Below are positions 58,501 to 64,000 of a DNA stretch of 64,000 nucleotides, one piece after another. The stretch comes from Linanthus parryae (taxonomy: Eukaryota > Streptophyta > Magnoliopsida > Ericales > Polemoniaceae): the NCBI GenBank assembly GCA_023055425.1, contig JALGPY010000009.1:34267275-34331274 (forward strand), read 5' to 3'. The notes under the pieces are model-generated. The model was not told the DNA's origin, made no database searches, and saw nothing but the letters and a program-made list of their open reading frames with translations. A program made the position numbers and the translations under genes. The first letter of the stretch is position 1, and every line of letters starts with the position of its first letter.

Positions 58501-60453
58501 AACTACTCATCATCTACAACCCCGCCCCACCCACCCCCCCCCCCCCTCCCTTCCCCCACCCAATAAAATTTATTTTCAAAATATATTTAATGAATCAAAA
58601 TAAACTATTAATACTAATAGAAAATAAATAAGAAATAATACCAATATATATATATTATATATATATTCACAAAAATATCAAAAAAATAATAATAACAAAC
58701 AACACTTCTACTCGGCAAAATACAGATTATAGGTCCTTACAAGAATCAGAATTAAACACTTCAAACGACAACGTGTAGAATGGTAATAAAACACACAAAG
58801 TACTGCAATAAACCAAATTAACAACGATTACAATAAAAAAAAATAATAATAATTCTTTCGTTAGTCAAAGGGATCGGAATCTGCTTCAGTCACATTTGTC
58901 ACAAAAATAATATTTATTAAATTTAGAACAAAATAAGACAACGATGATGTTTTCGTAATAAAACCTTATTTACTTTTATAGATAATAAAAAAAATTATTA
59001 ATTTATATTAATAATAATTAAATATACAAATTATGATCATACAAAATTATTAAGTGTAATTAATATAGCCAAAAATTGGATCAATTAACCACCCCATGGA
59101 AGGGGAGGGGCATGTCTATGGGGAAATCCCCTCTAACCATCCCCCACCCATGCCTTAAATTGACCCCCTAGCACCCCCTCCCCCTCCCCCCAATGGGTTT
59201 GGACTTGGTCCGTATTTTTATATTATTGGATTATTCATAATGGTTTTGCCCCTCACCCTCCCCGTCCCCCCATGGGGTTGGAGATATCCTCATTGAATCA
59301 CTTCTCGTAACCGGCGTATCCAAGGGCTACGATACACATGACCAAGCCGCCTCAAAAGACTCTCTCATTCGTAACTCCCTTGATCATAATTGAAGTATGC
59401 CATTTTCCCAATACCAAGTGGAAATAGAATCAGGCAGTGTGTCACCAGATTGCTTAACTTGGTGCATCAGCACTTAAATCCCAGGATGAGTTTTTCACAG
59501 AAGACATAGTCCAAATTCAACATTCACAGCCCAACTACATCTGCCTCCAAGGCTCCAGCTACAAGATTTAACTTTTTGCAACCAAGTTTTCGTATCAGAC
59601 AAGCTATTTGCTTCAAAGAAACAGCTTGAATGTCACTGAATTCTTCCGTAAGCAGCAAGATCTTGTTTGTTACCCGCTAAAGTGGTGCAGAATTAAATTA
59701 CCTTATATGTCTGAGACCAAATCTTCACGTCAGGTGCTCCCTCATAAGAGCCCCCAAAATATGCCACCACAAAATGATCTTTGTCAACCTTCAACCGATC
59801 AATCACCAAAATAAACAACACTGTTCTATCTGAATGGTGTCTCAAAAATGAATTATCATCGTCTTACCTCAACGATTGTAGAAGCATGACAGCTGTTAAA
59901 ATGAGCCGAGTTTGCAGGAAAAGTTAATTCCTCTCTTAAAAGGCCCCAACTGCGGCTATCCTTATTGGTCGCTGAATCTTGGCTCATCTCGATAGTGCTA
60001 TTTTCACAAACACCACTTGTTTCACTGCGAAGTTCGCAAATATGAGTTGTTATCACAAGATTCCTACAAGTGCTTAGTGTACATACGAAGGTGTTCGCTT
60101 TGTATTGATAATGTTTGAACAGCCAAGATAAACGATAAAAGTACATGAAGACATTTATTTAGTCAACTAAGGAATCCCAATCTTGTAATTTCTTTGCTTC
60201 ACGGTCTTATTCAACATGTAAACCCTTAACCCAAAAAAAGGACAAAGTTTCCTCAAAAAAGGACAATGTAAATTTAACACCTGCAAATAACCAAATAATG
60301 GGTACGCAATATGAAGCTGGAATTCAACAAATTAGGGGTAGAGTTGCTGCTTCCAGGCCCAGAAAATGTGTGTTTTGAATGAACCAACTCTAGGAGAGGT
60401 GACAACGGGAATGAAAATAGAACCAATGCCACCACAGAAACTAACTTCCACAT
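37548..60453 (-). CDS. Sialidase-like BNR/Asp-box repeat protein, nine exons
   Basis: Exons in coding order: 60453-60281, 60024-59868, 59788-59702, 57341-57214, 38861-38765, 38659-38582, 38507-38282, 37973-37750, 37571-37548; 1194 nt, 397 residues plus TGA. All introns are GT-AG and phases fit (173 and 157 nt share codon 58; 128 and 97 share 182; 226 and 224 share 316). The start [13 protein letters not shown] gives a likely signal peptide (about residues 1-27). Family motifs are [12 protein letters not shown]-x3-EGAPDVKIW (about 122-133) and PMWNPVLF. Four Asp-boxes (S/T-x-D/N-x-G-x-x-W) start at 190, 242, 295 and 344. The fold should be a six-bladed sialidase-type propeller. Plant members have no settled substrate, so activity is unassigned. 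The ORF is unbroken despite an 18.35-kb intron. Confidence 0.9.
37676..37701. repeat. Poly-A run in the last intron
   Basis: About 25 consecutive A residues on the plus strand. In the gene's sense strand this is a T-run lying between exons 8 and 9, close to where a polypyrimidine tract would sit. Confidence 0.85.
39678..40027 (+). repeat. 5' LTR of the copia element
   Basis: 350 bp, TGTTGAGG to ATAACA, with TACTATAAAG-type TATA sequence and AATAAAGAG polyadenylation-like signal inside. Confidence 0.92.
40031..40043 (+). other. Primer-binding site, initiator tRNA-Met type
   Basis: TGGTATCAGAGCC, three bases after the LTR end. Confidence 0.93.
40175..49826 (+). CDS. Ty1/copia gag-pol polyprotein, interrupted by a later insertion
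   Basis: The coding parts are 40175-41090 and 46831-49826, with the frame continuous if the inner element and one duplication copy are ignored: 1303 residues, stop TGA at 49824-49826. Gag starts [17 protein letters not shown]. The CCHC knuckle is C226-x2-C-x4-H-x4-C239 and protease WVLDSGAS has Asp281. GAG-pre-integrase begins [14 protein letters not shown]. Integrase acidic residues are D475, D538 and E574, spaced D-x35-E. RT has YVDD at 986-989. RNase H has FSDADYAGD and ends [12 protein letters not shown]. The integrase zinc site reads F-E-H-C where the family has C-x2-C, so one zinc ligand is lost. As it stands the reading frame is broken in the genome by the chromovirus. Confidence 0.88.
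41091..41427 (-). repeat. 3' LTR of the chromovirus
   Basis: 337 bp, TGATGGAAATCAG at its minus-strand start. The last 22 codons and stop of gag-pol lie inside it. Confidence 0.95.
41361..46133 (-). CDS. Chromovirus gag-pol polyprotein, 1590 residues, intact
   Basis: Start ATG at 46133 ([10 protein letters not shown]), about 340 nt after the primer site. The N-terminus has Arg/Glu-rich imperfect repeats (GRYQERR, GRFQERR). Gag core is about residues 120-285; CCHC knuckle C352-x2-C-x4-H-x4-C365. Protease has IDGGS with Asp448. RT runs about 655-850 with YFDD at 799-802. RNase H acidic residues are D947, E984, D1009 and D1052. Integrase has H1131, H1138, C1168, C1171 and D1200, D1261, E1297 (D-x35-E). 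The C-terminal chromodomain spans about 1505-1555 ([16 protein letters not shown]), which in this group directs integration to marked chromatin. Every catalytic residue I checked is present and there are no stops. The last 22 residues are read from the 3' LTR. Confidence 0.95.
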   Translation of the reverse strand: MEGRTSNINRFEDRLPRRRNEGAPEEFEYEDEVENRRPIRQQGRYQERRPYTSPVRHRQGRYRLEEDFEDEDEDEYRRTTRTQGRFQERRLYRSPDRYRQGRYRHEETRDDDITKKARVEAPEFDGRLDPNAFLDWLAAMEDYFDWHDMSDTRRVRFARVKLVGAAKRFWQDVQADLERHGQEPITYWDEMKYKLESKYLPRHHKRQLLDQWTNLKQTLSSVTEYMGKFEDLRLRCRIREDPLLTMTKFVNGLRPEIKRKVNLYSPDSIEDAYQKALEIETYKKPAAQKRWSSQVKEFQHGRATPFNKPEGTTSGQTTSVASKGSTNPRFTSNSGTGSSFGNSRSVNPAIVCHNCHEKGHIAARCPQRNLIISHEYEEFPQEHVDQEVKPLEEPEDSEDGEEFTGDKNYINIMRCIFSVPFKDDEWKRTSIFHTFVKCGDKVCKIVIDGGSTMNVVSKSAVTKLKLEAEPHPTPFRVAWVDNTSLPVKERCKVPIQMGDYSDKIWCDVLPMDVAHVLLGRPWLYDKAVINYGRENTYVFKHGGKTIKLYPATPSEKEKVELKKPQKQRLHVLTKTEFEKESNETGLMLALVAKSILAVGSEQVIPLSPEIRQLMDEFQDVAPEELPKELPPMRDIQHAIDLAPGSQLPNLPYYRMNPKERAELNRQVEELLQKGFIRESLSPCAVPALLTPKKDGSWRMCIDSRAINKITVKYRFPIPRLDDMLDQMAGAKWFSKLDLRSGYHQIRIRLGDEWKTAFKTQDGLYEWLVMPFGLSNAPSTFMRVMTQVLRPFLGKFLVVYFDDILIFSKSKDDHMEHIRLVLLALREEKLFLNLKKCSFLQNQVLFLGFIVSSEGIAVDPSKVKAIKDWPMPKTISEVRSFHGLATFYRRFIKGFSSIASPITDCMKHGEFKWTHSASKAFEEIKDKMTKAPVLRHPNFSKVFEVSCDASGVGIGGVLSQEGHPVAFFSEKLNGAKLKYSTYDKEFYAVVQALRYWRYYLLSQEFVLYSDHQALRYLHSQRNLNSRHAKWVEYLQEYTFVLKHRAGVENKVADALSRVITVLQAMSVHVVGFDRLKEEYDTCVDFSIIYRDVKGGDRRDHLDFVIRDDYLFKGSKLCIPRTSMRDFLIWELHAGGLAGHFGRDKTVALVEDRFYWPSLKRDVARIVSQCRTCQVSKAKKKNTGLYTPLPVPHEPWKDLSMDFVLGLPKTVRAHDSIMVVVDRFSKMAHFIPCNKTADASHVAKLFFREIVRLHGLPTSIVSDRDVKFVSYFWRTLWKLFGTQLKFSSAFHPQTDGQTEVVNRSLGDLLRCIVKDKPGLWDLVLPTAEFAYNNSVNRSTGKSPFEIVHGVAPRQPIDLVKLPVDARSSEPAESFAEHIHKLHAEIRRKISLSNEDYRLAANAHRRKMDFQEGDYVMVRVRPERYPKNSFKKLHARAIGPHRILRKLGPNAYLLDLPPEMAISPIFNVEDLFPYHGTFQPPLPLQGSSSSPTTHAPKAPPLPSSKTDVISEVLDDQDVLTHGGTIRRYLVKWANRPEIDATWITEDEFRNIDPQFLHHYHSSEKSSFQAGENDGNQKQKKKPDIHFWYERRKK
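46474..46486 (-). other. Primer-binding site of the chromovirus
   Basis: Minus strand TGGTATCAGAGCC, two bases from the 5' LTR (46489-46825). Confidence 0.93.
46489..46825 (-). repeat. 5' LTR of the chromovirus
   Basis: 337 bp, no difference seen from 41091-41427. The minus strand holds a CTATAAAAAGC TATA-like box. Confidence 0.95.
49970..50319 (+). repeat. 3' LTR of the copia element
   Basis: 350 bp, 8 differences by eye from 39678-40027, no indels. Confidence 0.92.
51342..52273. mobile_element. Non-autonomous hAT element, 932 bp
   Basis: Terminal inverted repeats CAGGGCCGGCTCTA at the left and the complement at the right, with exact 8-bp duplications CTTCCAAC (51334-51341 and 52274-52281). 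A second inner pair (CTTAGGGCACC) also recurs near both ends. Interior is AT-rich with A-runs and no transposase. It sits in the internal region of the old gypsy element. Confidence 0.92.
52290..54496 (-). pseudogene. Remnant gag and protease of the old gypsy element
   Basis: Gag opens near 54496 (MAARVQRV) with early stops. The capsid core at 54153-53857 reads [27 protein letters not shown] and [11 protein letters not shown]. An acidic linker (53809-53597) leads into a zinc knuckle CYWCEG that is split at 53553 by an insertion and resumes at 53292 with [13 protein letters not shown]. The protease block at 53113-52784 has [20 protein letters not shown]. The RT-proximal [11 protein letters not shown] follows, then coding signal fades. 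The bulk of pol is missing. Confidence 0.7.
53298..53553 (+). mobile_element. Short LTR-like insertion, 256 bp
   Basis: Flanked by ACCCT at 53293-53297 and 53554-53558. It carries a TATA-like CTATTTAAG and an AATGAATAAAG signal about 60 bp apart, as in a short LTR. Its ends (TTCATACGGG and AAAGTATC) lack clear TG and CA, so it may be a solo LTR of a small element or another short insertion. It splits the gag zinc knuckle of the old gypsy element. Confidence 0.5.
54629..54641 (-). other. Primer-binding site of the old gypsy element
   Basis: Minus strand TGGTATCAGAGCC, two bases from the LTR end at 54644; matches initiator tRNA-Met. Confidence 0.85.
54901..55375. mobile_element. Tourist-like MITE, 475 bp
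   Basis: Ends GGGCTAGCTTGGTAATGCT and the complement of GAGCCCGTTTGGTAATGCT, with TTA on each side (54898-54900 and 55376-55378). Subterminal AAAGCTGCTGTGG words recur in both halves. It lies in the right LTR of the old gypsy element. Confidence 0.8.
55401..56100 (-). mobile_element. 3' end fragment of a second Tat-like gypsy element
   Basis: On the minus strand an LTR begins TGTAGGTAGCCC at 55550, preceded by AGAGGGCTAA (55560-55551). Both features and a GAGACAGGG word match the element at 5475-6031. Only about 150 bp of LTR remain, truncated against the old gypsy LTR. The internal side (55561-56100) reads on the plus strand like a promoter and leader: TATTTAAGC near 55841 and a long GA-rich stretch from 55905. 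In the intact element this is where the antisense gene would start. Confidence 0.5.
57511..57804 (+). mobile_element. Collapsed Ty1/copia element: two 90-bp LTR pieces around the last 113 bp of pol
   Basis: The direct repeats 57511-57600 and 57714-57804 are nearly identical (TAATAGGACG to GTGAATAGTC). Between them the plus strand encodes [17 protein letters not shown] and stops at the TAA where the second repeat begins, the usual C-terminus of copia RNase H. GGGGGAG before the second repeat is a polypurine tract. Nearly all of the element has been deleted. It lies in the intron 57342-59701. Confidence 0.7.
58196..58349. repeat. Near-perfect 69-bp inverted repeat (hairpin) with TA at each end
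   Basis: Arms 58196-58264 and 58281-58349 match at 67 of 69 positions around a 16-nt loop. TA at both outer edges fits a TA target duplication, as for mariner-type MITEs, but the ends lack the Stowaway consensus. It lies in an intron of the sialidase-like gene, so the hairpin would be transcribed in the pre-mRNA. Confidence 0.85.
58458..59289. mobile_element. Tourist-like MITE, second copy, inverse orientation
   Basis: Ends GGGCATCTCCAACCCATGG and the complement of GGATATCTCCAACCCCATGG. The right 250 bp, complemented, closely match the left part of 34908-35631 (GGGGGAGGGGGTGCTA and GGGATTTCCCCAT blocks). Flanking trinucleotides are TGA and TCA, so the duplication is imperfect. The centre is AT-rich. 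Confidence 0.8.
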
Positions 60454-61441
60454 CACAAAGATCAAGGTTTCTGAAAACCTAAAACGCCAAAGAGACAGAG
60501 AATAACTAGCACACTGTACAACTCTTCATACGGCGAGAAAGTCCAAAAAATTTGATGAAACAGCTGTCTGTCTTTTAGCTGGACCCATGAATGTGTCTCT
60601 TGAATAATTGAATATTGATGAGTCAATGAATAAAACTGAAGTTTTCAACTACTTCCTCCGTTTCTTCTAGAATTTCCTACTTTGACTTTTTAACCCTTAA
60701 CTGAGTCACTTTGACTCGGTGATTTAGATAGCAAAACGATGTAATTTTTATTGGCAACTTTTCCATAGTTTTCCAGAGTAAAGTTTACTCTACAAGACCA
60801 TGCAAAGATTGCCAAATTCTTGTATCGATTTTGTTACTCAAACCACCATGTCAAAGTGACACAATGAATAGTGCCAAAAAATGAAGTAGGCTATTCCTAA
60901 AGAATGGGAGGTATTAGTTTCTTATTTCAAACATTTTTACCTCTAAAAACCCAGAAATTTATGACTATTCCAACTTACCCAGAACCCCATTGACTGTAGA
61001 ATTTCATTAACGGGGTATTTGCTGATTTTTTCTCTACACTACCACCAGATTGAATCTTTATAGTTCCCCCCAATAAGAAATGAATCTTTATCTCTAAATA
61101 ACAGGACAAGTAATAGTTCAAATTACTGATATACAATGAGAATCAACAGAGTTAGCTGTCATCGTCTGTTCTAGTACTATGTTCCCCTATTGAATTGACC
61201 GTTGGAGGGTGTAGAGAGAGAAAATGAGCAGTGTGATAGAATGAAGCTTACGAGTTGTGAGAGAAATGCGAGCGACCCGGCTGGTTGAAGAGGCTCTGTT
61301 GTTCTCGATTGGTTCTCAAATTGAAATGGCTATTTCGGAAGGACGATCGGAGACAGAGATCTGCGGTCAACGGACAAAATATTGGGCACTCTACCACCAC
61401 GCCAGGAATTGCAATGGAAGATATAACCAACTCCAACCGCC

Positions 61442-61495
<54 letters not shown>

Positions 61496-61590
61496 GTGGG
61501 AATTGACTTTCTTATTGGTACTGACTCTATTTCTTAGTTTTTTTATAAATGCAAGTATGCAACCAACTATCTTGTCCGTACTGACTCGTA
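60454..61590. other. Upstream flank of the sialidase-like gene
   Basis: No coding domain is recognised. It should contain the minus-strand promoter and 5' UTR, since the start codon is at 60453. On the minus strand a CTTTGGCGTTTTAGGTTTTCAG stretch lies about 25-45 nt before the ATG. A (TTA)n tract marks the right part, next to the truncated LINE. Confidence 0.4.
61442..61495. repeat. (TTA)n microsatellite, about 18 units
   Basis: An uninterrupted TTA run of about 53 bp, lying about 1 kb upstream of the sialidase-like gene's start. Confidence 0.95.
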
Positions 61591-63096
61591 TGGAACTGTA
61601 GGGGGTTGAGGCAGACCCCTACAGTTCGCCAACTGAAGTCTCTAATAAAGCATGAGCAGCCAGAGTGGTTGTTCATTGCAGAAACAAAGGTATGTCTTAG
61701 AAAATACAAAAAAAGTCTCATTAATCTGCAGCTTCATAATTGTGATGATTTTGATCCCTGGGGTAGAAGTGGTGGTATGTGTTTTGCATTTAACAATGCT
61801 TTTGATTGTGAAGTGGTTCATAAGGAAAAATCCATGTTTGTGATCCTTATGAATGAGAACAAAGATGGTACTTGGCTTCTTATATGTATCTATGCCCCCT
61901 GTGCTAAAAAGGATAGAGATCTGTTGTGGAAAAGAATTACCTACATTTTGGATACTTGTGCACTCCCAGCTGTGATCATTGGCGATTTTAATGAAGTGTA
62001 CTTCCAAGAGGAAAAGAATAGAGGCAGGGTTGTTAGCCAAAGCTCAAAAGGGGGCATGCTCAGGTTTATTAACAAGACTATGCTCATTGATGTAGGATTT
62101 GAAGGTGCAAAGTATACCTGGACAAATGGGTGGGAGAAAGGCAGAAATATTAGACAAAGACTTGATAGATGCTATGCCAATCAAGAATGGAGAGTTTTGT
62201 TTCCTCAAGCCAGTTTGGTCGTGTTGATACCCTGATCCAAGAAACTACAAGAAATGGAATAGAGGGCACTTTGGCCATGTTGATATCATGATCCTACAAA
62301 CTACAAGAAATTTACAAAACATTCAGGAGAAAGAGGGAGAATATTGCCCTAGGATGGAGAGGTTGCTGAAGCACAATTTGAAAGAACTTCTCCAAAGAAA
62401 AGAAGTATGTTGGAGACGATAGACAAGAATTCAATGGCTAAAAGAGGGTGATGCTAATACCAGATATTTTCATACAATTGCTGCAATAAGAGGCCAAAAG
62501 AATATAATCAATACTATAACTCTTGAAGATTGTAGCCATGTTACAAAGGGAAATTATATTGGGGCTACATTTTCCAACTATTACAAAAACCTCTTTGCTG
62601 CCTCTGAGAGTAGTACTCCTGATTGGCTTCGACAAATCATCCCTCCCATGGTGGAAGAGCAGGAATGGGATGACTTGGTGGCTATCCCATGTGATCAAGA
62701 AATCAAGGAAGTGTTGTTCAAAATGGGAAGCCACAAGGCTCCAGGCCCAGATGGGATGTCTGTCTTATTTTACAAACATTATTGGGCTACTGTTGAAAGT
62801 GACTTCTGTAAGGTGGTAAAAAAAATCTCTTCTAGGAAGATACCAAAAAACTTGAATTCTACTTTCATTGCTTTGATCCCAAAGAAGGAAAGTGCAGACA
62901 AAGTGGCTCATCTCAGGCCTATAAGCCTTTGTAATGTGTCATTCAAGGTAATATCAAATATCATCACAAATAGATTGAGACCCTTCCTGGAGAGGTATGC
63001 CAGCCCTAATCAAGCAGCCTTTGTACCCCAAAGAAATATTCAGGACAACATCATCCTTCTACATGAAGCTTTACACACAATGGGGACGAAGAGTGG
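61591..63096 (+). pseudogene. 5'-truncated L1 LINE ORF2: endonuclease and start of RT
   Basis: Opens with WNCRGLRQTPTVRQLKSLI, the standard ORF2 start, with no ORF1 upstream. Endonuclease motifs are FIAETKV, WGRSGGMCF, ICIYAP, IIGDFNEV and YTWTNGW, then RLDRCYAN (to about 62200). A deletion and small duplication break the frame at 62214-62310. RT resumes with MGSHKAPGPDGM, LIPKKESAD, LRPISLCNV and QAAFVPQRNIQDN. It stops at 63096, where a Tat-like LTR has inserted just after TKSG, so the catalytic FADD block is not in the window. Confidence 0.78.
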
Positions 63097-63733
63097 TGTA
63101 GATGGTGCTTTTCAGACAGACAGAGCACAGCCACGTGGCAGCAATGCAGCACACCCAGTTGTGCTCCATACACACCGGATAACTACCTATGCTTATCCAT
63201 GTGGGGGTTGCGAGACATGGCCCTCGCGTACCAACACGGGACTTGTAGGGACTTAGTGGTTTGGAGGCTAGGGTAAGGCCATTCGCGCGCGTGTGACAAC
63301 CAAGCTCGCGCGCGACCCTTTGTAACTGCTTTGAGAGACATAATGGCCAAGTCCTATAAACCCAGCTTGACCTCATAACGGTCTCCGGTATGTACGGTCA
63401 GGTGCCTAACGGTTCCTATATACACGGTCGAACGTGCTGTTACGGGGGCTACCATTAAGCCGCCATTTATGGTGCATTAACCCCCTCACAATGGTCACTT
63501 ACCCACTATATATAGGATTGTTAGCCCTCAGTTGCGACACTAGTTCAAGTCTAGTGCAACCCAGCTATACGAGATATTACGGACTTACCGAAGCTCTTCC
63601 ATTAAGTTGTCTCTCTCTCTCTCTCAGTTACCATTGCTTACCCTCTCCCTACACGCACCCTACATCTCTCTGTGTCCTTATTCTCTACTTGAGGTGCACA
63701 CTTAAATCTCTCCGAGGGATTTCCGTGAGCACA
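63097..63733 (+). repeat. 5' LTR of the Tat-like gypsy element
   Basis: Begins TGTAGATGGTGC and ends CCGTGAGCACA. A CTATATATAGG TATA box lies near 63508, and a CTCTCTCT tract near 63610. Confidence 0.8.
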
Positions 63734-63734
63734 A

Positions 63735-63752
63735 TTTGGTGAACCCGACGTG
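63735..63752 (+). other. Putative primer-binding site
   Basis: TTTGGTGAACCCGACGTG starts one base after the LTR end. It is not the tRNA-Met type seen in the other elements here. The matching tRNA was not identified. Confidence 0.5.
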
Positions 63753-63795
63753 AACACTCATCTTCAGAACTTTAAACCTTCGAAACCTAACAAAA

Positions 63796-64000
63796 ATGTC
63801 TTCTGATGGAAACGTTCGTGACGGTGATCGGTGCCCTTCCAACGAGGAGACCTCGAGGGAAGAAGGACCACTCAACACCATCGTCAACACTGATACTCGT
63901 GCTCAAACGGTTACCGTCAGTGGACCCTCTCTAGAAGCACTCCAAGCCACAATCCAGAGTCAAGCCCAGATTATGCAGGCTCAGTCCACCCAGATTGCTC
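63796..64000 (+). CDS. Gag N-terminus of the Tat-like gypsy element, partial
   Basis: The ATG at 63796, 62 nt after the LTR, opens MSSDGNVRDGDRCPSNEE and stays open for 68 codons to the window end. The tail is Gln/Ala-rich (QSQAQIMQAQSTQ), typical of the disordered or coiled N-terminal part of Tat gag. No folded domain is reached. Position after LTR and primer site is the main evidence. Confidence 0.65.
   Translation, partial: MSSDGNVRDGDRCPSNEETSREEGPLNTIVNTDTRAQTVTVSGPSLEALQATIQSQAQIMQAQSTQIA

Larger units (their letters stand above)
63097..64000 (+). mobile_element. 5' end of a Tat-like Ty3/gypsy element, running off the window
   Basis: Comprises a 637-bp LTR (63097-63733), a primer-binding region and the start of gag. 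The LTR is a diverged relative of 5488-6031, so both window ends carry the same family. It has inserted into LINE ORF2. Confidence 0.8.

Noticed and set aside
1..64000. Search for CRISPR arrays, rRNA, tRNA genes, defence operons and bacterial-type promoters
   Set aside because: None seen. The only tRNA-related sequences are retrotransposon primer-binding sites, and the window is plant nuclear DNA.

Overview
The window is nuclear DNA of a land plant, most likely an angiosperm. The signs are DUF4283-type L1 LINEs, a plant mobile domain (PMD) reading frame, a chromodomain-bearing Ty3/gypsy element, Ty1/copia elements primed by initiator tRNA-Met, hAT and Tourist-like elements, and one host gene with plant-type GT-AG introns. 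I see no bacterial operon, CRISPR array, rRNA or tRNA gene. Most of the sequence is transposable elements at several levels of nesting.

Host gene. One intact cellular gene is readable: a sialidase-like BNR/Asp-box protein on the minus strand, 60453 down to 37548, nine exons and 397 codons plus stop. Every junction is GT-AG and keeps the frame. Intron 5 (between the fifth and fourth exons counted from the window's left side of the split, 38862-57213) is 18,352 bp and holds almost all of the young transposon DNA. The next intron (57342-59701) holds a collapsed copia remnant, a near-perfect 69-bp inverted repeat and a Tourist-like MITE.

Layout. 1-6031: 3' end of a Tat-like Ty3/gypsy element, with a decayed antisense PMD frame (133-4838), a polypurine tract and the 3' LTR (5488-6031). 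6032-6950: LINE pieces in opposite orientations. 7201-9019: probable solo LTR on the minus strand. 9590-24525: an old L1 LINE split by an 8.1-kb copia element (13524-21618) and by a 1.1-kb LINE deletion derivative (23020-24146). 24526-27313: no recognised gene. 27314-35804: an old copia element carrying a 2.7-kb gypsy solo LTR (29548-32235) and a MITE (34908-35631). 35805-37547: 3' flank of the host gene. 37548-60453: the host gene. 60454-61590: its upstream flank. 61591-63096: a 5'-truncated LINE cut by a second Tat-like gypsy element, whose 5' LTR, primer-binding site and gag start run off the window end.

The nest in the giant intron reads as a time series: an old gypsy copy (39294-about 55400), in whose LTR sits a hAT element (39378-50847), in which sits a copia element (39678-50319; LTRs differ at 8 of 350 sites by eye), in whose gag-pol frame sits a chromovirus (41091-46825) with LTRs that look identical and an uninterrupted 1590-codon gag-pol frame. 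Target-site duplications are exact at the three inner levels. The chromovirus is therefore very young and may still be competent. All alignments were made by eye; no database search was run.
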